From the NCBI RefSeq assembly GCF_024679095.1, contig NW_026111831.1, forward strand, positions 1,593,786-1,657,785: DNA of 64,000 nt. The letters run 5' to 3'. Each line of letters starts with the position of its first letter. Within the stretch, counting starts at the first letter, position 1. A program made the translations under genes and the position numbers. Shown here one piece after another: positions 1 to 22,168 of this stretch. The notes under the pieces are model-generated. The model worked only from the letters and a program-made list of their open reading frames with translations, did not search any database and was not told the DNA's origin. The stretch comes from Eriocheir sinensis. Lineage: Eukaryota > Arthropoda > Malacostraca > Decapoda > Varunidae.

Positions 1-1762
<1,762 letters not shown>

Positions 1763-1780
<18 letters not shown>

Positions 1781-1803
1781 TTATATTATATATATTTTTA
1801 TTG
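1763..1803. repeat. Strand-switch hairpin (minus to plus)
   Basis: AAAAATATATTATATTATAT runs into TATATTTTTATT, forming an AT-only imperfect hairpin exactly where the array reverses strand. The same junction occurs at about 32,735 and 56,415, and inverted at about 46,285, so the reversal predates the duplications. Confidence 0.75.
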
Positions 1804-3520
1804 ATATTTGCGTTATTTATGTGTATTTTGTATATGTTTTCTCATAGAAATTTACATTATTTTATTGGTATTTTGTCTATTTATTTTGATACGAATTACA
1901 TGATTATTTGTGTATTTTGTACATTTTTTTATACGTTTTTACATTATTTAATGTGTATTTTGTTTATATATTTTTATATAAATTTACGTTATTATATGTC
2001 TATTTGTATAAGTGTATAAGTATTTTGATACAAATTTACATTATTTTATGTATTTTTTATATATATTTCAATTCAAATTTAGCTTATTTTATGTGTATTT
2101 TGTATATCTATTTATTTTAATACAAAATCAAATATTTTGTTTTTTTCGTATTTTTATAAAAAATGCGTTATTTTATGGGTATTTTGCATCTTAATTTTCA
2201 TACAAATATACATTATTTTATTAATATTTTCTGTATTTATTTTGATACGATTTTACATTATTTTATTTGTGTTTTGTATATATTTTTTTATACATATTTA
2301 CATTATTTAATGTGTTTTTTGTATATATATTTGATACATATTTACGTTATTTTAAGTTATTTTATGTGTATTTGTTTATATATTTTGACACAAATTTACA
2401 ATATTTTGTGGGTATTTTGTATATATATTTCAAAAGAAATTTACCTAGTTTTATTTGTATTTTGAATATCTATTTTCATACAAACTCAAATTATTTTTAT
2501 GTATTTTTGTATATATTTCAATACAAATTTTAGTTATGTTATGTGTATTTTGTAAATCAATTTTCATTCAAATATATATTATTTTATTGGTATTTTGTTG
2601 ATTTATATTGATACGAATTTACATTATTTTATACGTACTTTGTATATATATTTTTATACGCATTTACATTATTTAATATTTATTTTGAATATATAATTTT
2701 ATACAAATTCATGGTATTTTATGTGTATTTGTATATATATTTTCATATAAATTTACATTATTTTATGTGTATTTTGTACATATATTTCATTACAAATTTA
2801 CCTTATTTTATGTTTATTTTGTATGTGTATTTTGAACATTTATATTTATACAAATACACATTCTTTTATTGGTATTTTGTTTATTTATTTTGTTTCGAAT
2901 TTACATTATTTTATGTGTATTTTGTTTACATTTTTTTATACGTATTTACTTAATTTTATGTGTATTTTGTATATATATTTTTATAGAAATCTACGTTATT
3001 TTATGTGTATTCGTATATGTATTTTGAAACAAATTTACATTGTTTTATATGTATTTTTGCATATCTCTTTCAATAGAAGTTTACCTTATTGTATGTGCAT
3101 TTTGTATATTTATTTCAATACAAATTTAAATATTTTATGTGTATTTTGGTATATATATTTTTATAAGAAATGCGCTATTTGATGGGAATTTTGCATCTTT
3201 ATTTTCAGACAAATTTACATTATTTTATTAATATTCGGTGTATTTATTTTGATACGATTTTACGTTATTCTATTTCTTTTTTGTATATATATTTTTGTGT
3301 ATTTTTGTACATAGTTTTATACGAATTTAGGATATTTTATGTACGCATTATTTAATGTGTGTTTTCTATATATATTTTTATGCAAATTTACTTTATTTTA
3401 TGTGCATTTTTGTACATATATTTTTTTAGAAATTTGCGTTATTTTATGTGTATTTGTATATGTTTTCTCATACAAATTTACATTATTTTATTGCTATTTT
3501 GTTTATTTATTTCGATACGA
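1804..3520 (+). repeat. Minisatellite block 2, plus orientation
   Basis: Composite. The stretch to about 2,560 is sister to 32,755-33,525. After that the sequence matches 9,745-9,945 and 61,085-61,270 (the unit ending ATACAAATTCATGG). The stretch 2,820-3,290 matches 62,170-62,610 through the rare variants TTGTTTCGAATTT and CAATAGAAGTTTACC. From 3,293 it is sister to 38,511 onward. Confidence 0.85.
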
Positions 3521-4245
3521 CTGAAAATAGATATACAAAATATACATAAAATAAACTAAATTTGTATTGAAATATATATACAAAATACATAAAATAAGGT
3601 AAATTTGTATCAAAATATTTTAACAGATGCGCATAAAATAACGTAAATTTGTTTTAAAATATACAAAATACACATTAAATAATGTAAATGTGTATAAAAA
3701 TATATATAACAAACACAAATAGAATAATGTAAAATCGTATCAAAATAAATACACAGAATATTAATAAAACAATGTATATTTGTATGAAAATAAAGATGCA
3801 AAATACCCATTAAATAACGCATTTTTTATAAAAATATATATATCAAAATACACATGAAAAAAATAATTTGTATTAAAATAAATATACAAAATACATATAA
3901 AACAATGTAAATTTGTTTCAAAATATATATACGAATACACATAAAATAACGTAGATTTGTATAGAAATATATATAGAAAATACATATAAAATAAAGTAAA
4001 TACGTATAAGAAAATGTATACAAAATACACATAAAATAATGTAAATTCGTATCAATATAAATAAACAAAATACCAATAAAAGAATGTGTATTTGTATAAA
4101 TATAAATAAAAAATACACATAAAATAACGTAAATTTGTATAAAACTATATACAAAAATACTCAGAAGTAATTAAATTCGTATGAAAATAGATATACAAAA
4201 TACAAATAAAATAAGCTAAATTTGAATTGAAATGTATATACAAAA
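3521..4245 (-). repeat. Minisatellite block 3, minus orientation
   Basis: Begins GAAAATAGATATACAAAATA after a plus unit ending GATACGA. Sisters with the same junction lie at 29,922, 38,749 and 44,809. At about 3,886 this copy lacks exactly one 45-bp unit that the sister at 39,115-39,165 retains, the unit with ACATACAATAAGGTAAAT. Confidence 0.85.
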
Positions 4246-4890
4246 TACAATATTTTATGTGTATATTTGTATTTGTATTTAGGTTATTTTATGTGTATTT
4301 TGTATATATATTTTCATCCAAAATTACATTATTTTATTGGTATTTTCTTAATTTAATTCGATACGAGTTTAGATTATTTCATAGGTATTTTCTATACATA
4401 TTTTTATACTCATTTACATTATCTAATGTGTGTTTTGCATATATATTTTTATGCAAATTTATTTTATGTTCATTTTTGTACATATATTTTTATAGAAATC
4501 TGCGTTATTTTATGTATATAGTTTTATATAAATTTACGTTATTTTATGTGCATTTTGTATATTCATATTTATACAAATACACATTCTTTGATTGGTATAT
4601 TGTTTATTTACATTTATACGAATTTACATTATATAATGTGTATTTTGTATACATTTTTTTATACGTATATACTTAATTTTATGTGTATTTTGTATATGTA
4701 TTTTTATAGAAATCTACGTAATTTTATGTGTATTCGTATATATATTTTGAAACAAACTTACATTATTTTATATGTATTTTGCATATCTATTTCTATACAA
4801 ATTTACCTTATTGTATGTGCATTTTGTATATTTATTTTAATACAAATTGAAATATTTTATGTGTATTTTGGTATCAATAATTTTATAAAA
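4246..4890 (+). repeat. Minisatellite block 4, plus orientation
   Basis: Direct sister of 39,518-40,150. Its content is the inverted equivalent of 370-1,020 and 31,410-32,010. The marker is a unit with TATATTTGTATTTGTATTTA in place of the usual core. Confidence 0.82.
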
Positions 4891-5508
4891 AAAACGTAAA
4901 TTTGAATAAAAAAATATGTACAAAACACAAATAGAATAATGTAAAATCGTATCAAAATAAATACACAGAATATTAATAAAATAATGTAAATTTGTATGAA
5001 AATAAAGAAGCAAAATACCCATAAAATAACGCTTTTTTTTTTATAAAAATATATATACCAAAATACACATCAAAAAATTAAATTTTTATTAAAATAAATA
5101 TACAAAAAACACATACAATAAGGTAAATTTGTATTGAAATAGATATGCAAAATACATATAAAACAATGTAAATTTGTTTCAAAATATATATACGAATACA
5201 CATAAAATAACGTAGATTTCTATAAAAATATATATACAAAATACACATAAGATGAAGTAAATACGTATAAAAAATGTATACAAAATACACATAAAATAAT
5301 GTAAATTCGTATCAAAATAAATAAACAAAATACCAATAAAAGAATGTGTATTTGTATAAATATAAATATACAAAATACACATAAAATAACGTAAATTTAT
5401 ATAAAACTATATACAAAAATACACAAAAGTAATTAAATTTGTATGAAATATATACAAAATACACACAAAATAAGCTAAATTTGAATTGAAATATATATAC
5501 AAAATACA
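4891..5508 (-). repeat. Minisatellite block 5, minus orientation
   Basis: Sister of 40,153-40,768. Both copies start where the plus unit ending TTTTATAAAAAAAACG meets a minus unit beginning GTAAATTTGAATAAAAAA, and both run through the AAAGAAGCAAAATACCC/AAAAAGCAAAATACCC variant of the landmark unit. Confidence 0.82.
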
Positions 5509-5510
5509 CA

Positions 5511-5563
5511 TATTTTGCATATCTATTTTCAAACAAATTTAAATTATTTTATATATTATTTTG
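5511..5563 (+). repeat. Single inverted minisatellite unit
   Basis: One plus-strand unit (TTTTGCATATCTATTTTC, then AAACAAATTTAAATTATTTT) between two minus blocks. The same single-unit flip is present at 40,770-40,848, where it is about 25 bp longer. Confidence 0.78.
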
Positions 5564-6112
5564 TTATACATAGAATAATGTAAAATCGTATCAAAATAAG
5601 TACACAGAATATCAATAAAATAATTTAAATTTCTATGAAAAAAAAGATGCAAAATACAAATAAGATAAATCATATTTTTTTTTTAAATACATATACAAAA
5701 ATAAACATAGAATAATTAAATTTGTATTAAAATTAATATACAAAATGCACACATACAATAAGGTAAATTTGTATTGATAAAAAAACGCAAAATACAAATA
5801 AAACAGTGTAAATTTGTTTCAAAATATATATAGGAATACACATAAAATAAAGTAGATTTGTATAGAAATATATATACAAAATACACATAAAATTATGTAA
5901 ATACGTATAAAAATATATATTCAAAATACATATTAAGTAATGTAAATTCGTGTCAAAATAAATAAACAAAATATCATGAAAAGAATGTGTATTTGTATGA
6001 AAATAAATAATAGATAATAAATTTGTATGAAATATATATGCAAGATACACATTAAATAATGTAAATATGTATAAAAAATATATATATACAAAAAACAAAT
6101 AGAATAATATAT
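5564..6112 (-). repeat. Minisatellite block 6, minus orientation
   Basis: Sister of 40,850-41,375. The two copies part company after AAAAAACAAAT at about 6,100; here the sequence runs into an ATTTATTTATTTATTAAATA stretch that bridges to the next block. Confidence 0.82.
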
Positions 6113-9281
<3,169 letters not shown>

Positions 9282-10068
9282 GTGAATGTTGCATATTTTT
9301 TCAATACAAATTTACCTTATTATATACGCATTTTGTATATTAATTTTAATACAAATCTAATTATTCGATGTGTATTTTTGTATCTGTATTTTTTAAACAT
9401 ATGCTTTATTTTTTGGGTTTTTTGCATCTTTATTTTCATACAAATTTACATTATTTTATTGATATTCTGATCATTCATTTTGATACGAATTGACATTATT
9501 CTTTGTGTATTTTGTATATATTTTTCATACAAATTTACGTTATTTTATGTGTATTTCTTTTCTATATTTTGACACAAATTTACAATATTTTATGGCTATT
9601 TTGTATATACATTTCAAAAGAAATTTACCTAGTTTTATGTGTATTTTGTATATCTATTTTCATACAAACTCAAATTATTTCTATGTATTTTTGTATATAT
9701 TTTAATACAAATTTTAGTTATGTTATGTGTATTTTGCAAATTTATTTTCATTCAAATATATATCATTTTATTGGTGTTTTGTTGATTTATATTGATACGA
9801 ATTTACATTATTTTATATGTACTTTGTATATATATTTTTATACGCTTTTACATTATTTAATATCTATTTTGAATATATATTTTTATACAAATTCATGGTA
9901 TTTTATGTGTATTTGTATATATATTTTCATATAAATTTACATTATTTTATGTGTATTTTGTACATGTATTTTATTACAAATCTACCTTATTTTATGTTTA
10001 TTTTGTATGTGTATTTTGTATATTTATATTTATCCAAATACACATTCTTTTATTGGTATTTTGTTTGT

Positions 10069-12137
10069 TTATTTTAAATCGAATTAACATTATTTTATGT
10101 GTATTTTGTATACATTTTTTTATACGTATTTACTTAATTTTATGTGTATTTTGTATATATATTTTTATAGAAATTTTCGTTTTTTTATTTGTATTCGTAT
10201 ATATATTTTGAAACAAATTTACAATGTTTTATATGTATTTTTGCACATCTCTTTCAATGTAAATTTACCTTATTGTATGTGCATTTTGTATATTTATTTC
10301 AATACAAATTTAAATATTTTATGTGTATTTTGGTATATATATTTTTATAAGAAATGCGCTATTTGATGGGATTTTGCATCTTTATTTTCATACAAATTTA
10401 CATTATTTTATTAATATTCGGTGTATTTATTTTGATACGATTTTACATTATTCTATTTGTTTTGTGTATCTACTTTTTTATACATATTTACATTATTTAA
10501 TGTGTATCTTGCATATATATTTTATACAAATTTATTATCTATTATCTATTTTCATACAAATACACATTCTTTTCATGATATTTTGTTTATTTATTTTGAC
10601 ACGAATTTACATTATTTGATATGTATTTTGTATATATAGTTTTATGCGTATTTACATAATTTCATATGGATTTTGTATATATATTTCTAAAGAGATCTAC
10701 TTTATTTTATGTGTATTCGTTTATATATTTTGAAGCAAATTTACATTGTTTTATATGTATTTTTGAATATCTCTTTTAATACAAATTTACCTTACTGTAT
10801 ATGCATTTTGTATATTTATTTCAATACAAATTTAAATATTTTATGTGTATTTTGGTATATATATTTTTATAAAGAATTCGATAATTTTTGGGAATTTTGC
10901 ATCTTTATTTTCATACCAATTTACATTATTTTATTGATATTCTGTGTATTTATTTTGATACGATTTTACATTATTCTATTTGTTTTTTGTATATATTTTT
11001 TTTATACACATTTACATTATTTAATGTGTATCTTGCATATATATTTTATACAAATTTACGTTATTTTAAGTGTATTTGTTTATATATTTTCATTCAAATT
11101 TACATTTATTTTAATTCGAAATTACATTATTTTATATGTATTTTGTATACATTTTTTTTATACGTATTTACTTAATTTTATGTGTATTTTGTATATATAT
11201 TTTTATAGAAATCTACGTTTTTTTATTTGTATTCGTATATATATTTTGAAACAAATTTACATTGTTTTATATGTATTTTTGAATATCTCTTTCAATACAA
11301 ATTTACCTTATTGTATGTGCATTTTGTATATTTATTTCAATGCAAATTTAAATATTTTATGTGTATTTTGGTATATATATTTTTATAGGAAATGCGCTAT
11401 TTTATGGGAATTTTGCATCTTCATTTTCATACAAATTTACATTATTTTATTAATATTCGGTGTATTTATTTTGATACGATGTTACATTATTCTATTTGTT
11501 TTTTGTATATACTTTTTAATACATATTTACATTATTTAATGTGTATCTTGCATATATATTTTATAAAAATTTATTATCTATTATCTATTTTCATACAAAT
11601 ACACATTCTTTTCATGATATTTTGTTTATTTATTTTGACACGAATTTACATTATTTGATATGTATTTTGTATATATATTTTTATACGTATTTACATAATT
11701 TCATATGTATTTTGTATATATATTTCTATAGAAATCTACTTTATTTTATGCGTATCCGTATATATATTTTGAAACAAATTTACATTGTTTTATATGTATT
11801 TTTGAATATCTCTTTCAATACAAATTTACCTTACTGTATATGCATTTTGTATATTTATTTCAATACAAATTTAAATATTTTATGTGTATTTTGGTAAAAA
11901 TATTTTTATAAAAAATGCGATAATTTTTGGGAATTTTGCATCTTTATTTTCATTCAAATTTACATTATTTTATTGAGATACTGTGTATTTATTTTGATAC
12001 GATTTTACATTATTCTATTTGTTTTTTGTATATATATTTTTTATACACATTTACATTATTTAATGTGTATCTGGCATATATATTTTATACAAATTTACGT
12101 TATTTTAAGTGTATTTGTTTATATATTTTCATTCAAA

Positions 12138-12144
<7 letters not shown>
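10069..12144 (+). repeat. Tandem duplication of a ~1,038-bp higher-order unit
   Basis: Copy 1 is 10,069-11,106 and copy 2 is 11,107 to about 12,144, starting at TTATTTTAAATCG and TTATTTTAATTCG respectively. Shared rare markers include GATAATTTTTGGGAATTTTG (10,882 and 11,920), at constant offset. The period is close to 23 units of 45 bp. Related partial copies begin near 7,552 and 63,425. Confidence 0.85.
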
Positions 12145-15536
<3,392 letters not shown>

Positions 15537-15877
15537 CGAGTTAAATTAAGAAAATAACAATAAAATAATGTAATTTTGGATGAAAATATATATAGAAAAC
15601 ACACATAAAATAACCTAAATACAAATACAAATATACATATTAAATAATTTAAAATTGAATGAAATAAATATACAAAATAAACATAAAATAAGGTACATTT
15701 GTAATAAAATATAAGTAAGAATACACAAAAAATAATATAAATTTGTATGAAAATATATATACAAATACACATAAAATAACATGAATTTGTATAAAATTTG
15801 TTTCAAAATATATACAAATACACACAATAAAATAACGTAATTTTTTATGAAAATGTATATATAAAATACACATAAAA

Positions 15878-18675
15878 TAAAGTAAATTTGCATAAAAATA
15901 TATATACAAAACACACATTAAATAATGTAAATGCGTACATAAAATAACCTAAATTTGTATTAAACCATATACAAAAATACACAAAAAATGTAAAATTTGT
16001 ATAAAAAGAAATATACAAAATACACATAAAATTAGGTAAATTTGTGTTGAAATACATATAATAAATACATATAGAATAATGTAAATTTGAATGAAAATAT
16101 ATAAACAAATACACTTAAAATAACGTAAATTTGTGTAAAATATATATGCAAGATACACATAAAATAATGTAAATGTGTATAAAAAAATATATACAAAAAA
16201 GAAATAGAATAATGTAAAATCCTATCAATATAGACACACAGAATATCAATAAAATAATGTAAATTTGTATGAAAAGAAAGATGCAAAATTCCCATAAAAT
16301 AGCGCATTTTTTATAAAAATATATATACCAAAATACACATAAAATATTTAAATTTGTATTAAAATAAATATACAAAATGCATATACAGTAAGGTAAATAT
16401 GTATTTAAAGAGATATTCAAAAATACATATAAAACAAAGTAAATTTGTTTCAAAATATATATACGAATACACATAAAATAACGTAGATTTCTATAGAAAT
16501 ATATATTCAAAATACACATGAAATTATATAAATACGTATAAAAATATATATACAAAATACATATCTAGGTAAATTCGTGTCAAAATAAATAAACAAAATA
16601 TCATGAAAAGAATGTGTATTTGTATGAAAATAAATAATAGATAATAAATTTGTATGAAATATATATGCAAGATACACATTAAATAATGTAAATATGTATA
16701 AAAAATATATATACAAAAAACAAATAGAATAATGTGAAATCGTATCAAAATAAATACACCGAATATTAATAAAATAATGTAAATATTTATGAAAATAAAG
16801 ATGCAAAATTCACATCAAATAGCGCATTTCTTATAAAAATATATATACCAAAATACACATAAAATATTTAAATTTGTATTGAAATAAATATACAAAATGC
16901 ACATACAATAAGGTAAACTTGTATTGAAAGAGATATGCAAAAATACATATAAAACAATGTAAATTTGTTTCAAAATATATATACGAATACACATAAAATA
17001 ACGTAGATTTCTAAAAAAATATATATACAAAATACACATAAAATTAAGTAAATACGTATAAAAATAGATATACAAAATACACATAGAATAATGTAAAATT
17101 GTTTCAAAAAAAAATAAGCAGAATATAAATGAAATAATGTAAATTTGTACGAAAATAAAAATGCAAAATACCCATAAAATAAAGCATATTTTTATAAAAA
17201 TACATATACAAAAATACACATAGCATAATTAAATTTGTATTAAAATTAATATACAAAATGCATATACAATAAGGTAAATTTGTATTGAAAAAATATGCAA
17301 AATACACATAAAACAGTGTAAATTTATTTCAAAATCTATATACGAATACTCATAAATCAACGTAGATTTCTATAGAAATATATATACAAATACACATCAA
17401 ATGATGTAAACACGTATAAAAATATATATATAAAATACACATTAAATAATGTAAATTCGCGTCAAAATAAATAAACAAAATATTAATAAAAGAATGTGTA
17501 TTTGTATGAAAATAGACATACAATATACACATAAAATCACCTAAATTTGTATAAAACTATATACAAAAATACACAAAAATAATTTTAAATTGTATAAAAA
17601 CAAATATACAAAATACACATAAAATTAGGTAAATTTGTATTGAAATACATTTACAAAATACACATAAAATAATGTAAATTTGAATGAAAATATATAAGTA
17701 AATACACTTAAAATAACGTAAATTTGTATAAAATATATATAAAAAATACACATTAAATAATGTAAATATGTATAAAAAAATATATACAAAACACAAATAG
17801 AATAATATAAAATCGTATCAAAATAAATACACAGAATATTAATAAAATAATGTAAATTTGTATGAAAATTAAGATGCAAAATACCCATGAAATAACGCAT
17901 TTTTTATAAAAATATTTATACCAAGACACACATAAAATATTTGAATTTGTATTAAAATAAATATACAAAATGCACATACAACAAGGTAAATTTGTATTGA
18001 AATAGATATGCAAAATACATATAAAACCATGTAAATTTTTTTCAAAAAACATTGCGAATACACATAAAATAACGTAGATTTCTATGAAAATAAATATACA
18101 AAATACACATAAAATGAAGTAAATACGTATAAAAAAAGGTATACAAAATACACATAAAATAATGTAAACTCGTATCAAAATAACTAAACAAAATACTAAT
18201 AAAAGAATGTGTATTGTATAAATATAAATATACAAAATACAAATAAAATAACGGAAATTTATATAAAAATATATGCATAAATACACAAAAGTAATTAAAT
18301 TTGTGTGAAAATAGATATACAAAATACATGTGTATTTTGTATATTTATTTTCATACAAATTTAAATTATTTTTGTTTATTATTTTATATATTTTCATACA
18401 AATTTTCGTTATTTTATGTGTATTTTGTATATTTATTTTTTCTACAAATATACGTTCTTTTATCTGAATTTTGTTTATTAAATTTTAAACGAGTTTACCT
18501 TATTTTGTATATCTATTTTCATACAAATTAAAATACTTCTGTGTATTTTTGTATATAGTTTTATATAAATTTACGTTATTTTATGTGTATTTTGTATATT
18601 TATATTTATACAAATACACATTCTTTTATTGGTATTTTGTATATTTATTTTGATACGAATTTACATTATTTGATG
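15878..18675. repeat. Long inverted repeat, left arm (partner 35,830-38,625)
   Basis: Reading this stretch backwards reproduces 35,830-38,625 over about 2.8 kb, including the internal strand switch (18,327 here, 36,172 there). Diagnostic shared variants are CTAGATATG, TGTGTCTTGGTAT and TTTGATGGG-type landmark units. The arms lie about 17 kb apart. Confidence 0.8.
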
Positions 18676-20975
18676 TGTATTTTGTATATGTATTTCAATA
18701 CAAATTTACCTAATTTTATGTGTATTTTGTATATTTCTTTTCAAACAAATTTAAATTATTTTTGTGTATTTTTGTATATAGTTTTATACAAATTTAGGTT
18801 ATTTTATGTACGCATTTACATTATTTAGTGTGTGAATTGTATATATATTTTTTTGCAAATTTACTTTATTTTATGTGCATTTTTGTACATATATTTTTTT
18901 AGAAATTTGCGTTATTTGTATATGTTTTCTTATACAAATTTACATTATTTTATTGCTATTTTGTTTATTTATTTTGATACGAATTACATGATTATATGTG
19001 TATTTTGTACATATTTTTTTATACGTATTTACATTACTTAATGTGTATTTTGTTTATATATTTTTAAACAAATCTACGTTATTATATGTATTTGTATAAA
19101 TATTTTGATACAGGTTTACATTATTTTATGTATTTTGTATGTACATTTCAATTCAAATTTAGCTTATTTTAGCTGTATTTTGTATATATATTTTCTTACA
19201 AATTTAATTACTTTTGTGTATTTTTGTATATAGTTTTATACAAATTTACGATATTTTTTGTGTATTTTGTATATTTATATTTATACAAATACACATTCTT
19301 TTACTGTTATTTTGTTTATTTATTTTGATACAATTTTTATGTGTATTTTGTATTCATTTTTTTATACGTATTTACTTCATTTTATGTGTATTTTGTATAC
19401 ATTTTTATAGAAATCTACGTTATTTTATGTGTATTCGTATATATATTTTGAAATAAATTTACATTGTTTTATATGTATTTTGCATATCTATTTCAATACA
19501 AATGTACCTTATAGTATGTGCATTTTATATATTTATCTTAATACAATTTAATATTTTATGTGTATTTTGGTATATATATTTTTAAAAAAATGCTTTATTT
19601 TATGGCTATTTTGCATTGTTGCATTGTTTTATATGTATTTTGCATATATATTTCAATACAAATTTACCTTATTGTATGTGTTTTTTGTATATTTATTTTA
19701 ATACAAATTAAATTTTTTGATGTGTATTTTGGTATATATATTTTTTTAAATAAAAAAATGCGTTATTTTATGGGTATTTTGCTTCTTTATTTTCATACAA
19801 ATTTACATTATTTTATTAATATTCTGTGTATTTATAGTTGATACGATTTTACTTTATTCTATTTGTGTTTTGTATATATTTTTTTATACATATTTACATT
19901 ATTTAATGTGTATTTTGTATATATATTTGATACAAATTTACGTTATTTTAAGTGTATATGTTTATATATTTTCATTCAAATTTCCATTATTTTATGTGTA
20001 TTTTGTATATGTATTTCAATGCAAATTTACCTAATTTTATGTGTATTTTGTATATTTATTTTCATACAGATTTAAATTATTTTTGTGTATTTTTGTATAA
20101 AGTTTTATACAAACTTAGGTTATTTCATGAGTATTTTGTATATCTATTTTCATACAAATACACACTCTTTTATTGATATTTTGTTTATTTATTTTGACGA
20201 GAATTAATTAAATTATTTAATGTGTATTTTGTATATATATATTTTTATACGTATTTACATCATTTCATGTGTATTTTGTATATATATTTCTATAGAAAGC
20301 TACGTTATTTTAAGTGTATTCGTATATAGATTTTTAAACAAATGTACACTTTTATGTGCATTTCGTATATTTTTTCAATACAAATTTACCTTATTGTACG
20401 TGCTTTTTGTATATTAATTTTAATACAAATTTAATTATTTTATGTGTATTTTTGTATATGTATTTAAAAAAAAATGTTTTATTTTATGGGTATTTTGCAT
20501 CTTTATTTTCATACAAAATTACATTATTTTATTGATATTCTGTGTATTTATTTTGATACGATTTTACATTATTCTATGTATATTTTGTATATCTATTTTA
20601 TACAAATGTACGTTATTTTATGTGAATTTGTTTTCATTTCATACAAATTTACATTATTTTATGTGTATTTTGTACATGTATTTAAATACAAATTTAACTA
20701 ATTATATGTGTATTTTGTATATCTATTTTCATACAAATTAAAATTTATTTTTTTGTTTTTTATATATTTTTATTTAAATTTTCGTAATTTTATGTGTATT
20801 TTGTATATTTATTTTCCAACAAATATACGTTCTTTTATCGGAATTTTGTTTATTTATTTTGATACGAATTTTCATTTTTTTAGGTGTATTTGATATATAT
20901 ATTTTTATACTTATTTACATAATTTTATATGTATTTTGAATATATATTTTCATAGAAATTTACTCTACATGTTTA
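18327..20975 (+). repeat. Minisatellite block 11, plus orientation
   Basis: Opens at TATACAAAATACATGTGTAT, a near-palindrome formed by a minus core meeting a plus core. The stretch 18,330-18,660 belongs to the inverted repeat shared with 35,830-36,170. From 18,660 it is copy B of the 12,138 duplication, with an extra set of units at about 19,612-19,795 (junction TTGCATTGTTGCATTG). Confidence 0.85.
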
Positions 20976-22168
20976 TACAAAAAAACACATAAATAATTTA
21001 AATTTGTATGAAAATAAATATACAAAATACACATAAAATTAGGTAAATTTGTATTGAAATACATATACAAAATACACTTAAAATAATGTAAATTTGAATG
21101 AAAATATATAAACAAATACACTTAAAATAACGTTAATTTGTATAAAATATATATACAAAAATACACATTAAATAATGAAAATATGTATAAAAAAATATAA
21201 ACAAAACACAAATAGTATAATATAAAATCGTATCAAAATATATACACAGAATATTAATAAAATAATATACATTTGTATGAAAACTAAGATGCAAAATACC
21301 AATAAAATTACGCATTTTTTTTATAAAATTACATATACCAAAATACACATAAAGTATTTGAATTTGTATTAAAATAAATATACAAAATGCACATACACTA
21401 AGGTTAATTTGTATTGAAATAGATATGCAAAATACATATAAAACAATGTAAATTTGTTTCAAAATATATATACAAATACACATAAAATAACGTAGATTTC
21501 TATAAATATATATATACAAAATACCAATAAAATTAAGTAAATACGAATCAAAAATGTATACAAAATATACATAAAATAATGTAAATTCGTATAAATATAA
21601 ATAAACAAAATACCAATAAGAGAGTGTGTATTTGTAAATATAAATATACAAAATTCACATAAAATAACGTAAATTTGTATAAAACTATATACAAAAATAC
21701 ACAGAAGTAATTAAATTTGTATAAAAATAGATATACAAAATACACACAAAATAAGCTAAATTTGAATTAAAATATATATAAAAAATACATAAAATAAAGT
21801 AAATTCGTTTCAAAATATTTTTAACAAATACACATATAATAACGTAAATTTGTAAAAAAATATATAAACAAAATACACATTAAGTAATGTAAATACGTAT
21901 AAAAAAAATATTCACAAAATACACAAATAAACAAGTCATTCGTATCAAAATAAATAAACAAAAAACTAATTAAATAATGTAAATTTGTATGAGAAAACAT
22001 ATACAAAATACACATAAAATAACGTTTTAAGTTTCAATAAAAATATATGTACAAAAATGCACATAAAATTAGTTTGCATAAAAAAATATATACAAAACAC
22101 ATATTAGATAATGTAAATGAGTATAAAAATATGTATACAAAATATTTATGAAATAGTCTAAATTCGTA
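18660..22168. repeat. Direct duplication, copy B (partner 12,138-15,536)
   Basis: Offset from copy A is about 6.5 kb. The relation ends at about 22,168, where this copy jumps to a short non-unit sequence, TTTTTGGATTTTTGGAG, while copy A continues with CGAGTTAAATTAAG. Confidence 0.85.
20976..22168 (-). repeat. Minisatellite block 12, minus orientation
   Basis: Relative of 14,384-15,536 and 54,457-55,700. The characteristic units are TCATTCGTATCAAAATAAAT with AAAAAACTAATTAAATAATG, and a contracted unit TAACGTTTTAAGTTTC. Confidence 0.84.

Noticed and set aside
10709..11539. Long open frames (e.g. 10,709-11,539 +, 276 codons; 56,649-57,467 +, 272 codons; 15,188-15,772 -, 194 codons) as protein genes
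   Set aside because: They are translations of the 45-bp (15-codon) unit, appear on whichever strand the unit points to, occur in overlapping frames, and show no domain or splice structure.
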